A program made the position numbers and the translations under genes. A model generated the notes under the pieces. That model was not told where the DNA came from. It did no database searches and saw only the letters and a program-made list of their open reading frames with translations. Positions 32,612 to 43,633 of a stretch of 64,000 nt of DNA are shown here, in pieces. Source of the stretch: Symsagittifera roscoffensis. Its lineage: Eukaryota > Xenacoelomorpha > Acoela > Convolutidae. Location: assembly GCF_963678635.1 (NCBI RefSeq), contig NC_087062.1:13126670-13190669 (forward strand), written 5' to 3'. Each line of letters opens with the position of its first letter. The first letter of the stretch is position 1.

Positions 32612-33067
32612 TCAATTGAGCGATTTCAGCCAAGTTCTGGCTTCTTCGTTCAGGAAATAACGACGTACTATAATATTCACAGGCCAAGTCTCTGCTTTCT
32701 CGGCTACGATACTTTCATTCACTGGAATGACTACATGGAAAGATTTCATATCTGCCCTTTTTGAAGGCAGCTCACGGCAACCAAGAAGAGTACGGTTCTT
32801 TTCTTTGCAGTAATCGTTAAGCATGGTCGTGTCAACAGTAGAAGAAACTCGGCTAAGGAAATAATGCCTTCTTTCCTCCCGCTCCGAAGGTTTCACACCT
32901 TTAATGCTTGTAGATGCAGCCGATGTGCCAACAAGAACCGGTACCTTCACAGGCGAAGTCCGCCGTCGTTTCTCAGTACGTGTAACAGATACTTGGGACG
33001 AAGTACTATCAGTTCGTTGGTTCCTTCGGAAAGGGTTTATAATGCCACTTGGACAACTTTTGTTCAA
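32612..33067 (-). pseudogene. LINE ORF1, C-terminal part
   Basis: 151-codon frame, basic Ser/Thr-rich at first, then SFHVVIPVNESIVAEKAETW and WPVNIIVRRYFLN. This ORF1 type accompanies PHD fingers in invertebrate CR1-like elements, by recall. It ends in a stop 12 bp before the endonuclease frame. It probably binds element RNA. Confidence 0.6.
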
Positions 33068-33136
33068 TTTGGCTACATTTGCAAACGTCTCTGGTTTCGA
33101 AGTAAAGTTTTGCGATTTCAGGCTCTCTACGTCGTT

Positions 33137-33391
33137 TTAAAGTTTATCAATTTTGTTCATCTTTAACAAAATTTGCTCGAAAATGGACAGTGTACTTATC
33201 TTAGAGCAGTCAGGGCACCTCCACTGAATTGAACCACATGTTACAGCTGCAGAGGTCAATCCAATACAGGCTCCCTTGATGCATCGTGATCGACACATAT
33301 CACAGGATAGCACATCATCATCGTCAGCAATTGTTGATTCGCAGCAAGAACATTTATGGGAATGACCATTGCCATTCCCGATCATTTCCAT
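33137..33391 (-). pseudogene. LINE ORF1, PHD-like zinc finger
   Basis: 84 codons with KCSCCESTIADDDDVLSCDM, C-x-x-C pairs and WRCPDCSK, a PHD/FYVE-type Cys pattern. The usual His appears replaced. A stop follows at 33137, and a shift separates it from the second ORF1 part. It starts 45 bp inside the 5' end of the element. Confidence 0.7.
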
Positions 33392-33435
33392 TTTTATATG
33401 AAACTATTAAATAAGTTTCTCACAACAATTAGGCT

Positions 33436-33838
33436 AACCATTTGTTGTTTAAAAAGGAAATGAATTGAACTTAAAAAAGGGCCTTTCCCATTATGGACCC
33501 CCAACCTTTCCTATTATAGCCCCTCCAAAGGTTTCTAATTATATTAACAGGCAGATCAAATAATTAACTTTAATGTTTGCATCCAAGTATGGTTACATGC
33601 ATATGTTTTTTTCAACTATTGGATTACACATTTGCATCACTAATATGTTTGTGGAATTGAACAATATTTATCATTTTTTCTTCGAACATTTCCAGTTTTT
33701 GTTTTTGCAATATTTGCAAAACAAGAATTGATACTCACTCAATATTCAGTTCATGAAAAAGAAGTCATCGATATAAATCAACTTAATATCATAATTGAAA
33801 TATTTCCATTAAAATAAATTTCAGTATATATAGTAGTA
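33436..33838. repeat. Right copy of long direct repeat flanking the LINE
   Basis: Matches 29266-29722 from CATTTGTTGTTTAAAAAGG to CAGTATATATAGTAGT, then continues into sequence not present on the left (ATAAATCAGTACGG). It carries a deletion of about 55 bp between CCTTTCCCATTAT tracts. Confidence 0.9.
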
Positions 33839-33925
33839 TAAATCAGTACGGATAGTTTGTATATAATTGGAACGTTCGGGGCGGGGGCTACAATGGGAAA
33901 GGTTGGGGGGCTATAACGCGTAAGA
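33839..33925. repeat. Right end of a C-rich/G-rich inverted-repeat element
   Basis: GGGGGCTACAATGGGAAAGG and TTGGGGGGCTATAAC are the inverse of GGGCCTTTCCCATTATAGCC and TTATAGCCCCCC at about 29306-29360. The two ends define a small element of about 0.55 kb (LINE removed), into which the LINE inserted. Confidence 0.6.
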
Positions 33926-34337
33926 CCTAAAAAAAATTAAAAGTCAACCCGCGAAAAAAAATCAAAATCGAGCGTGATTAAGTTTAATGACTTTTTCCTT
34001 AAAAAAAACAACAAATCATGACCTATTTCCTTAAATAAAACAAGAAATCGCCACGCCCTATATAAGTGAAAACCATTTCTGTCTTGTTTTCGGAATCTTT
34101 TGGATTGATAAATTTTAGATAAACTTATCCTAATCAAGGAAAATTAATCACGTTTTCCCATCTCAGTTACACGTTTGCTGTTCCAAGCAATAAACATATG
34201 AAGTCATAAGTATTGAAGAAATCATAAGATAAACAAACGCGTCACAGGAAAGTTTGAACGTGATCAACTTTTAAAACATGACTTCAGCAATGGGAAATCA
34301 CTTCGTTCTAAATATTCAACATCGCGTTCAAAAATTC

Positions 34338-34410
34338 GAAAGCCGGGGATCGAACTTCTGACTGCTGCGCTCAAGTCCAAGATTCGTCCGGTATATTACT
34401 AAGCCAAATT
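34338..34410 (-). repeat. tRNA-like segment with Pol III boxes (SINE head or pseudo-tRNA)
   Basis: On the minus strand TGGCTTAGTAATATACCGG resembles box A and AGTTCGATCCC resembles box B, about 35 bp apart. The T-arm does not pair, so it is not a functional tRNA. No SINE body could be defined. Confidence 0.45.
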
Positions 34411-34799
34411 ATTATTGCTTTCACACGTGCGTTACTACCAAATACCAAAAACTTATGAATGGTTTTTGAAATACGGAAAAAACATGCTATGAAATCGCTT
34501 AATAGAAATTAATACAACGAGAGTCTATAAGCTCTGAAAATGAAGACAGAAAAATTTCTTTTCTCAAAACATAAACTTCTCTTGTGTAAAAAAGGTGTTT
34601 TAGAACGAGTTTTGCCGGCCACAGAAGGCAAAAAAGACCCTTTAATCCGTTTTTTTTTATTCCACACAAGTCTAAGTACCACAGATAATTGTAAGATAAG
34701 GCCAAATGAAGAATCATATTACAATCCATTCAGTCGTGATTTGAGCTACAATGCAATATTCCAAAACAATTTACTAGGTGTCAATAAAAAACGGCATGA

Positions 34800-36700
34800 A
34801 AACTTTACCTTTCAGACCAATTAAGAACGGAGAAACAATAAGTAGATGAAGTAGGTCTTTATGGTCATTAAGATGTCAGTCGGAAAAAACTGGTTTGAAA
34901 TTTTTGCGTTATAGACTAAATTTGAGCGATTAACGCGAACCAGTAAAACGATGACAACGTTTGTTAATTACGCCATTTAGGCTAAAAAAAATGATTTTTC
35001 TAATTGAAAACTAGTTTTGGAAGCTCCATTTGGCGCTTTCTTAGCAAAAAACTTTACTAAAAAAATTGAAGATTTTTCATTTGTTTATTCGTAATTCTAT
35101 TTTTGCAGAACACTGTTGTGATCATACCTAAGTTTATAACTTTCTGCACGAGCGTATAATTTTCTCATCAAACCACTCACAAGAAGCGACACAAAAACAT
35201 TTTTGGGTAATTTTTATGATTATGGTCGGAACATTTTGTGCTATCCTTGTGAAAATGAGAGAATTAAAAATAATACACAGACGATAGAAGTTCTTTTTAG
35301 GCAAAGATGTCAGACGTTTGAATATTAAACACGGAAACGAAGCTGAACTTTCACCACTTGCGATACAGAAAACCACCGAATCGTTAAACAAAACTGACAA
35401 AACGCCGAAAAAAATCATTACCCGAAATTTTCAAACGTTTGTTTCAAAATGAAATTTTGGCAGAACACAACAGCCAGCATTGAATTACCTTGAAGAACTT
35501 CGAATTGCGCTACACATGTTTCTACAAGATAGTGAATGGAAAAAAGGAAAAAACCAATTCTCAAAAAATTAATTCTGAAAAAACAATTTGAAAAAAATTG
35601 AAAACTACAGCTACAAAAATTTCATGGCTGTATCGGATGGAGTTCACAAAAGACGTTAAAAACAATTGGAAATCATTTACCGAGCGGCAACAAATTTTGG
35701 GTCGAAGCCTGTAGAGTCGGAAAAAAATGCCATAGAAAACTTCATGAAGTTTTCAAATTTTTGACGACCCTTCCATACTGAAACACATATTCTTATACCA
35801 ACATATTCTGCCCTCGAAATTACGCAATATAAGTTGACTTAGCCCAAATAAAAAAAAACTAATTTTAAAAATTTACAAAAGGAAAAAAATACACAAAATC
35901 AGACTTTGTAAATCTACAAATTATTGAACTTCCAGTACTAGTAAAAAATTTCAAATTGGAACAAAACCCATGCTTTAGAAAGTAAGCCAATAAAAATTAT
36001 ACCAGATTTTTTAAAATGGAGTTTCAAAAACGGGAAAAGGAACCAACAGAAACTAGGACGAAAACTACGAATCATAAAAAAAACTGAGCAGTTTTTTGAA
36101 AATCAATTACAACCTCCTGAAACGGTCTTTGCCTAATGAGTACTTAAATGATTGTACTTTTATTTGAATTTCAAGGCTTTGAGCAAGTGAGAAGTGATAT
36201 TTACTAACAACGTCCATTCTGCGAACAAAGTTATGCAGGGGAAAAAGCCTAGTACCCGATTACACTACCCTTGCTCATCGCAAGAGTAATTAGCAACGGA
36301 ACAAAAATCACGAAGAGGAAACAAAGCCGACAAATTTTTGAGCAGACACAAGATGATTAAAAAAATAAGAATTTTATTTAAAAATCTGGAAGTTTACAGT
36401 CCCACCTGAAACTAGAATGAACAACACTTAAACTTGTAACTACCATTGCTTACACCACAAAAAAATCAATGACCAGGCAACTAAGCCAAAAATCTTCGAG
36501 CAGAACCCATTTGAACCGGAAAAAAAAATAAAATCTTTCAATTCCTGAATTTAGAATGAACAATGGTTCCAATCGTATTTGCAAGGGAAGATAGTCACAG
36601 CATAAGCAAAATCCTTTATGTGGCAACCTATTTGACAAAACTTGAGTAGACAAACGAAAGTCCGACAATTCAATTTTTACCGAACAAAAAGTTTCAATTG
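34800..36700. other. AT-rich repeat mosaic, left part
   Basis: No supported gene; ORFs are short and fragmentary. It includes a copy of the GAAGCTGA...CACTTGCGATACA module near 35339-35372 and the hairpin at 36267-36287. Poly-A-rich plus-strand composition throughout. Confidence 0.4.
36267..36287. repeat. Small hairpin module, copy 1
   Basis: ACCCTTGC, loop TCATC, GCAAGAGT: an 8-bp stem with one mismatch, preceded by AGTACCCGATTACACT. See the hairpin-family finding. Confidence 0.7.
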
Positions 36701-36721
36701 CATACATAATGAAAAAAAAAT

Positions 36722-36790
36722 AAGATCCGGCTGAGACTCGAACCCCAGACCCTACGGCGTTAACTCTCGGTCAAAAGGGAAGGAACCTGG
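36722..36790 (-). repeat. tRNA-like segment with box B
   Basis: Minus strand reads GGGGTTCGAGTCTCAGCCGG, a perfect box B core (GTTCGAGTC). The box A side is not convincing. The hairpin module copy 2 lies about 100 bp to the right, as seen also at 38800-38945. Confidence 0.45.
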
Positions 36791-36887
36791 AAGATGTAAA
36801 GGGAACAGAAGAGAAGATGTGAATAAGAAAAAAGAAATTGGTAAGAAAGGTTGTTTACTGGAAAAAAGTTTAGTTCCCGGTTAAAGG

Positions 36888-36907
36888 ACACTTGCTCTCG
36901 CAAGTGT
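36888..36907. repeat. Small hairpin module, copy 2
   Basis: ACACTTGC, loop TCTC, GCAAGTGT: perfect 8-bp stem, preceded by AGTTCCCGGTTAAAGG. It differs from copy 3 at a base pair where both partners changed. Confidence 0.8.
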
Positions 36908-38803
36908 ACTGATTTAAATGAAAAACTTATGTAAACCAAAACCTAAGTCCATTGATTTATTTTTCAGATTCGACAGCAGTGATGCAACTAAAAAACAAAG
37001 AAGAAAATAAAATGGCAACAAGACTAGTAAATAATAGGTCATGAAACAAATTTATCCCACAGTCACAGCCCTCTAACAAAACAAAGCTCCGAATCCAGCT
37101 ATGCTTTCAAATCAAGATGTTAGTGTGTACTAACAACAAAACAGGAAATTATGATACACGAAAATAGAACACGACAAAGCACTGGAGATCAAAGCAGAGC
37201 ACTAATAGATTTTGAAAAACCTTCAGCATAGGTGGCAAGCAGGGCATCGTACCACTCATGAAACAAAAATTAATATGACTTTTAAAAAGCTTCAAACGTA
37301 ATATTGAATATTACTAGAAAAAATTTGAGGCAAGAATTACTTAGCCAAACAAACATTTGTTTTTAGTCTCCAAGCTTGTTTCATTCATTTACTTCTTATA
37401 GGTAAGAGAAAACTGAAGACCAGAAAAAAAGACGTGAAAATTTCTTCAAAAGCATTCGAAAAGCAATTTATTCAGCAATGGACTGACTTTTAGTACACAG
37501 AGGCGAAGCTCAGAACGCATCACTTGCTATCCAAAATTGACTAAAAATCAAACGGAAAAATTTGAAGAAAAAAAATTACGAAAATCGTTTTTGTCAGTTA
37601 AAAAAAATGTCAAAAAAGCTACCTCAAGCAGTTGTGTCACTTTTACCCCAAATGCACCGAATAAATGATTGACTTTGAATTAACACAGAGGTGAAGCTGA
37701 GATTCGCATCACTTGCGATACAAAACAAAAAAAAACAAAGAAAATCGAAAAGGTCGAAAAAATTAGACTATGAAAATGAATAAGGCTACTTGTGAGACAA
37801 AAACATGACAAGACAATAGAATGTGTAAAAAGCATCGGAAGATAATACACCCAGCGGTAACAAAGTCGAAAATACCTTGTCTGAAACCCTTGAAGCCGAA
37901 AAATCAACAAGACTTCAAACATCTGAAAAGTTAATACGTCCACCTCAACCTCAAAACAATTCAATTGCTCGTCAAAGAAACAATATGAGGACACTTAGCC
38001 GATATAGAATAGGCCGAAACCTATTAAGCCCAAAAAAGGAAAATAAAAAAGCCGAAAAAAAACTTTAAAAAAACATTAAGACCAAAAAGATGTTACTTCC
38101 TCCTCAGCCTCAAAACACAGACAAGAACACACAAAACTTTTTTTTGCTCGTCGAAAGATGCAATATGAGTTCAATAAGCCTATACAAATTAGTCCGCAAC
38201 CTATCAAGCCAAAAAAAAAGGAAAAACCAAAAAAAAAGGAAAAATCAAAAAAGCCGGAAAAAATTGTGTTATCATGGAAAACTTAACTATGACTCTAAGA
38301 CTCTATTAGCGTTTAGTGCTATCCGCATTTAAAATATATGTATGAGTTAAAACGACTCGGAATCAGATCACTAAGCCAATAACAAAAAAGCCGAAATCAT
38401 TTGGACAGAAAAACAAATTTTAAACGAAAAATATATATTTATATACTAAATTTTTTTAAATTTTACGAAAATTTGACTTAAATTTTACTAAAAATTAAGT
38501 GAATTTTAGTAAAATTACAAACAGCAGAGCACTAAACGCAACTATAATGTAGGAAACTTTTTATAAAAATCTACAATATGGCAAATAAGCTGACAAAACA
38601 TAAGCAGAAAATATTAGGCCGCCAATTTTTTTTGAAACGGACTATCGTCCGTCTATGCAGGAGACAATAAGAAAATTGTATTCGTTACCTCCAAGCTAAG
38701 TGTACAGGAGCAATAAAAAATTTAAATTCATTATGAACCAAGTTACCATGAGTCCATTGTACAAAGTTTTTAACGTGAAAAAAGTCTGGTACCTGATTGC
38801 AAA

Positions 38804-38824
38804 ACCCTTGCTTATCGCAAGGGT
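38804..38824. repeat. Small hairpin module, copy 3 (also 41237-41257)
   Basis: ACCCTTGC, loop TTATC, GCAAGGGT: perfect 8-bp stem, preceded by GGTACCTGATTGCAAA and followed by AAAGAAAATTCTAAGTCGAC. Confidence 0.85.
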
Positions 38825-38944
38825 AAAGAAAATTCTAAGTCGACACAATAAGAGAAAAAATAATCAGAAAAGTAAAACTAAGCCGACAAAAATTAACAGA
38901 CGGGCGATAGTCCGAAAAAGCACAAAACTCTAGTTTGCAAAAAA

Positions 38945-39010
38945 AGGGCCCAGTCGGATTCGAACCACTAATCTTTACCGTCTCTAAGTCGATATTAATT
39001 AGGCCAAAAT
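38945..39010 (-). repeat. tRNA-like segment with box A and box B (also 41378-41443)
   Basis: Minus strand reads TGGCCTAATTAATATCGA (box A-like) and GTGGTTCGAATCCGACTGGG (exact GGTTCGAATCC box B). A more decayed relative is at 39247-39310 (GTGTTCGAAGC). The shared arrangement with the hairpin module suggests a tRNA-derived SINE family. Confidence 0.5.
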
Positions 39011-39425
39011 TTATTAAACCGAAAAAAAACGAAAGTGAAGTTTTAACAAATCGAGCTTGTTAAATTACAACCAATGTGAAAAGCAAATATTTATTCGGCC
39101 GGATTTTGAAAATGCTAAAAACAACGGCAGTTAAAATTGTTTACAGCTAAAATGAACGATGTTTAGATACGGCAACTAAGCCGACAAAACGTAAGCAGAC
39201 AAATATTAGGCCGAATTTTTTTGAACCGGAATATTTACCATTTTTTGAAGAAAAAAAAACAGGTCCTAGTCAGCTTCGAACACTAGACATTTATAGTCCC
39301 AGGCGTATTCGTTACCTCCAGGCTAGTTAGCAGGAGACAATCAGAAATTTGAATTCATTATGAACCAAGGTACCATGCCGTCAAAAGTCCAAATGAGTCC
39401 TGTGGACAAAGTACTCGATTGCAAT

Positions 39426-39446
39426 ACCCTTGCCTATCGCAACGGT
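39426..39446. repeat. Small hairpin module, copy 4 (also 41859-41879)
   Basis: ACCCTTGC, loop CTATC, GCAACGGT, one mismatch. Preceded by AGTACTCGATTGCAAT and followed by AAAGAACATTCTAAGTCGAC as in copy 3. Confidence 0.75.
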
Positions 39447-42400
39447 AAAGAACATTCTAAGTCGACACAATAAGAGAGAAAATAATCAGAGGTTTTTCAC
39501 TTTGTAAAGTAGGGATCCGAGCCTAAAACGAGTCATTGACGCCTGTAGTACCAAGCCTGTATTTGACCTCCACCTCAAAATCACCTGTATAAAATTGTAC
39601 AATCTTGTTTCGCTCACACCTAAGGGTTGGGAATGAAGTATGGCTTTTAAGTAGATCTCTGTCACTTAATTTTAAGAACCACAGGGAAAACTCGCATCAT
39701 ATAACGCCAGTTTGCTATTAATCACGAATCCGAACAAATACTTCAAACAATAAGTTCTCGGATTTTTGTTTCTCAGACTTATTTTTCGCATGGGATACAA
39801 ATAAGGAGCCGATTCTTAATGCTGAAGGGCACTGGGTCTTAGTTTAAGGGGTAATTATGCTTCATCAATGTAAACTTTCTCATCTCGCCGAACCAAACTG
39901 AACTTCGCCGATTCAAAACTTTTCACGCCGTTCTTTGAGCTCCAGTAGTTTTTCACTATGGTTTTTCATGCAGAATGATTTTCACGGGACCAAAATGCTC
40001 GCTCAATAATTTAACGCATACAAAAATCGATATAAACTTAAAAAATCGTAACGATCTGCTGATTAAATTATACTGATTCAGTCTCATGCTATTTTAAAAG
40101 CATCGTCATGTCATTACTTTACCACGCGATCAATTACTTTACCACTTGCGATACAAAACAAAAAAAAACAAAGAAAATCGAAAAGGTCGAAAAAATTAGA
40201 CTATGAAAATGAATAAGGCTACTTGTGAGACAAAAACATGACAAGACAATAGAATGTGTAAAAAGCATCGGAAGATAATACACCCAGCGGTAACAAAGTC
40301 GAAAATACCTTGTCTGAAACCCTTGAAGCCGAAAAATCAACAAGACTTCAAACATCTGAAAAGTTAATACGTCCACCTCAACCTCAAAACAATTCAATTG
40401 CTCGTCAAAGAAACAATATGAGGACACTTAGCCGATATAGAATAGGCCGAAACCTATTAAGCCCAAAAAAGGAAAATAAAAAAGCCGAAAAAAAACTTTA
40501 AAAAAACATTAAGACCAAAAAGATGTTACTTCCTCCTCAGCCTCAAAACACAGACAAGAACACACAAAACTTTTTTTTGCTCGTCGAAAGATGCAATATG
40601 AGTTCAATAAGCCTATACAAATTAGTCCGCAACCTATCAAGCCAAAAAAAAAGGAAAAACCAAAAAAAAAGGAAAAATCAAAAAAGCCGGAAAAAATTGT
40701 GTTATCATGGAAAACTTAACTATGACTCTAAGACTCTATTAGCGTTTAGTGCTATCCGCATTTAAAATATATGTATGAGTTAAAACGACTCGGAATCAGA
40801 TCACTAAGCCAATAACAAAAAAGCCGAAATCATTTGGACAGAAAAACAAATTTTAAACGAAAAATATATATTTATATACTAAATTTTTTTAAATTTTACG
40901 AAAATTTGACTTAAATTTTACTAAAAATTAAGTGAATTTTAGTAAAATTACAAACAGCAGAGCACTAAACGCAACTATAATGTAGGAAACTTTTTATAAA
41001 AATCTACAATATGGCAAATAAGCTGACAAAACATAAGCAGAAAATATTAGGCCGCCAATTTTTTTTGAAACGGACTATCGTCCGTCTATGCAGGAGACAA
41101 TAAGAAAATTGTATTCGTTACCTCCAAGCTAAGTGTACAGGAGCAATAAAAAATTTAAATTCATTATGAACCAAGTTACCATGAGTCCATTGTACAAAGT
41201 TTTTAACGTGAAAAAAGTCTGGTACCTGATTGCAAAACCCTTGCTTATCGCAAGGGTAAAGAAAATTCTAAGTCGACACAATAAGAGAAAAAATAATCAG
41301 AAAAGTAAAACTAAGCCGACAAAAATTAACAGACGGGCGATAGTCCGAAAAAGCACAAAACTCTAGTTTGCAAAAAAAGGGCCCAGTCGGATTCGAACCA
41401 CTAATCTTTACCGTCTCTAAGTCGATATTAATTAGGCCAAAATTTATTAAACCGAAAAAAAACGAAAGTGAAGTTTTAACAAATCGAGCTTGTTAAATTA
41501 CAACCAATGTGAAAAGCAAATATTTATTCGGCCGGATTTTGAAAATGCTAAAAACAACGGCAGTTAAAATTGTTTACAGCTAAAATGAACGATGTTTAGA
41601 TACGGCAACTAAGCCGACAAAACGTAAGCAGACAAATATTAGGCCGAATTTTTTTGAACCGGAATATTTACCATTTTTTGAAGAAAAAAAAACAGGTCCT
41701 AGTCAGCTTCGAACACTAGACATTTATAGTCCCAGGCGTATTCGTTACCTCCAGGCTAGTTAGCAGGAGACAATCAGAAATTTGAATTCATTATGAACCA
41801 AGGTACCATGCCGTCAAAAGTCCAAATGAGTCCTGTGGACAAAGTACTCGATTGCAATACCCTTGCCTATCGCAACGGTAAAGAACATTCTAAGTCGACA
41901 CAATAAGAGAGAAAATAATCAGAGGTTTTTCACTTTGTAAAGTAGGGATCCGAGCCTAAAACGAGTCATTGACGCCTGTAGTACCAAGCCTGTATTTGAC
42001 CTCCACCTCAAAATCACCTGTATAAAATTGTACAATCTTGTTTCGCTCACACCTAAGGGTTGGGAATGAAGTATGGCTTTTAAGTAGATCTCTGTCACTT
42101 AATTTTAAGAACCACAGGGAAAACTCGCATCATATAACGCCAGTTTGCTATTAATCACGAATCCGAACAAATACTTCAAACAATAAGTTCTCGGATTTTT
42201 GTTTCTCAGACTTATTTTTCGCATGGGATACAAATAAGGAGCCGATTCTTAATGCTGAAGGGCACTGGGTCTTAGTTTAAGGGGTAATTATGCTTCATCA
42301 ATGTAAACTTTCTCATCTCGCCGAACCAAACTGAACTTCGCCGATTCAAAACTTTTCACGCCGTTCTTTGAGCTCCAGTAGTTTTTCACTATGGTTTTTC

Positions 42401-42575
42401 ATGCAGAATGATTTTCACGGGACCAAAATGCTCGCTCAATAATTTAACGCATACAAAAATCGATATAAACTTAAAAAATCGTAACGATCTGCTGATTAAA
42501 TTATACTGATTCAGTCTCATGCTATTTTAAAAGCATCGTCATGTCATTACTTTACCACGCGATCAATGAATTTAA

Positions 42576-43633
42576 TCTAACGAGGTCACAAATACGTTAA
42601 ATACAGCTTTAAAGTTTAAATTTTGCATTTTTCGCATTTTATACGCCTTCGTCTTTCTTTATTGTTCAATACCAAGAAATTGGAAAAAAAACATCTGAAA
42701 ATGAGAAGATTAACCTTTTTCCTTGGGGACAAGCCTGGTAAGTAGTCTTAACATCAGATAAAAATTGTTGTGTTTTTTCTCAAACTAATTATTGAGTCGT
42801 GACTCGTGATGCAGCTTGAGCTCCAATTTTTACGCCAGCAGACAGTTCCCTCTCAATATCAAGAGACGGAACTTAGAACTGTCGTTAAAAAAACTGTCAT
42901 ATCTTTTCTGACTATCTTTTATGAACATCAGTTCAATATTTTTGAGCCAAATTAATTTTCAATTGACAGCTTATGGTAAGAGTTCAGCAACAATAGTAAA
43001 CAGCCTTCCGACATTCAAACTTAGTTTTATATGTGTAAGAAAAAACTTGAGAGAATGATCATGAGGATATTGACGGATTCCTACACAAAACTGCATACTT
43101 TTTTGCGTATTTCAAGAATCTTGTCTTTGATTTCATCCCTCTCGACTCGAGGCAGCATGTGGTTTTCGAGATTCGGAGTGAACAAAAATCAGTTTCATTG
43201 TAATAAAGTGACGTGAAAATCGATTAAAAACTAAACTTTGAGATCGTTTTTATTTCTCCTTTCTAGCAAAAAAAAACTTATCGACAGACTACATTTAGTT
43301 CTGTAACGCATCAAATTTCTATAATCAGGTAAGAAAATCAGACTTTAACTCTTTAATCATAAAAAAAAACATAAAAAACGATCTTTGAAATCTTTGAATT
43401 TGACTTTTAGTCCTCATATCTTAACGCCAATTTGGACTACGGGAAGGAATATTTGGACGTTCATAAGTTCTTTATGTAACGAGTTTCAGTAGCTGAATTC
43501 TTGGGCAAAAGATACTTAGTATAAACAGTTTCTAGGTAGTACCGTCTCTGATTTATATACAAAACTTGATTCACTTGACAATTCAACAAATTGAACTTTT
43601 CGAGAATCTAAAAGTAGAATAATTGATAAAATA
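42576..43633. other. Upstream region of the SLC4 gene, no gene seen
   Basis: AT-rich, with one short ORF (43031-43216) that has no recognisable feature. Presumed to hold the promoter and 5' UTR of the transporter; no core element could be assigned with confidence. Confidence 0.35.

Larger units (their letters stand above)
29723..33435 (-). mobile_element. CR1/L2-like non-LTR retrotransposon (LINE), damaged
   Basis: An almost full-length element read on the minus strand. Order: 5' end at about 33435, PHD-like zinc-finger ORF1 segment, second ORF1 segment, apurinic-type endonuclease, linker, reverse transcriptase, C-terminal coda, and a 3' end in short ATC repeats (AATCATCATCA) with no poly(A). 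The protein order and RT motifs (GVPQGSVLGPILF, YADD) place it in the CR1/L2/Jockey group. It is interrupted by stops and frameshifts, described in the component entries, and flanked by a very long direct repeat. Confidence 0.88.
37710..42565. repeat. Tandem duplication of about 2.42 kb, offset 2433 bp
   Basis: 37710-40132 recurs at 40143-42565. All reading frames pair at +2433 with identical translations (37877/40310, 38090/40523, 38700/41133). The junction, 40133-40142, is a short filler TACTTTACCA that repeats the adjacent ATTACTTTACCAC. No real gene lies inside; the small Lys-rich ORFs reflect poly-A-rich sequence. Either a very recent duplication or an assembly artefact. Confidence 0.93.

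Noticed and set aside
32864..33166. Plus-strand ORFs over LINE ORF1
   Set aside because: Antisense shadows of the element's own coding strand.
34338..34410. Functional tRNA gene
   Set aside because: Only box-like sequences are present; the T-arm and acceptor stem do not pair.
37680..38933. Lys-rich small ORFs in the duplicated region as genes
   Set aside because: They follow from poly-A-rich sequence, have no domain, and overlap dispersed repeats and hairpins.
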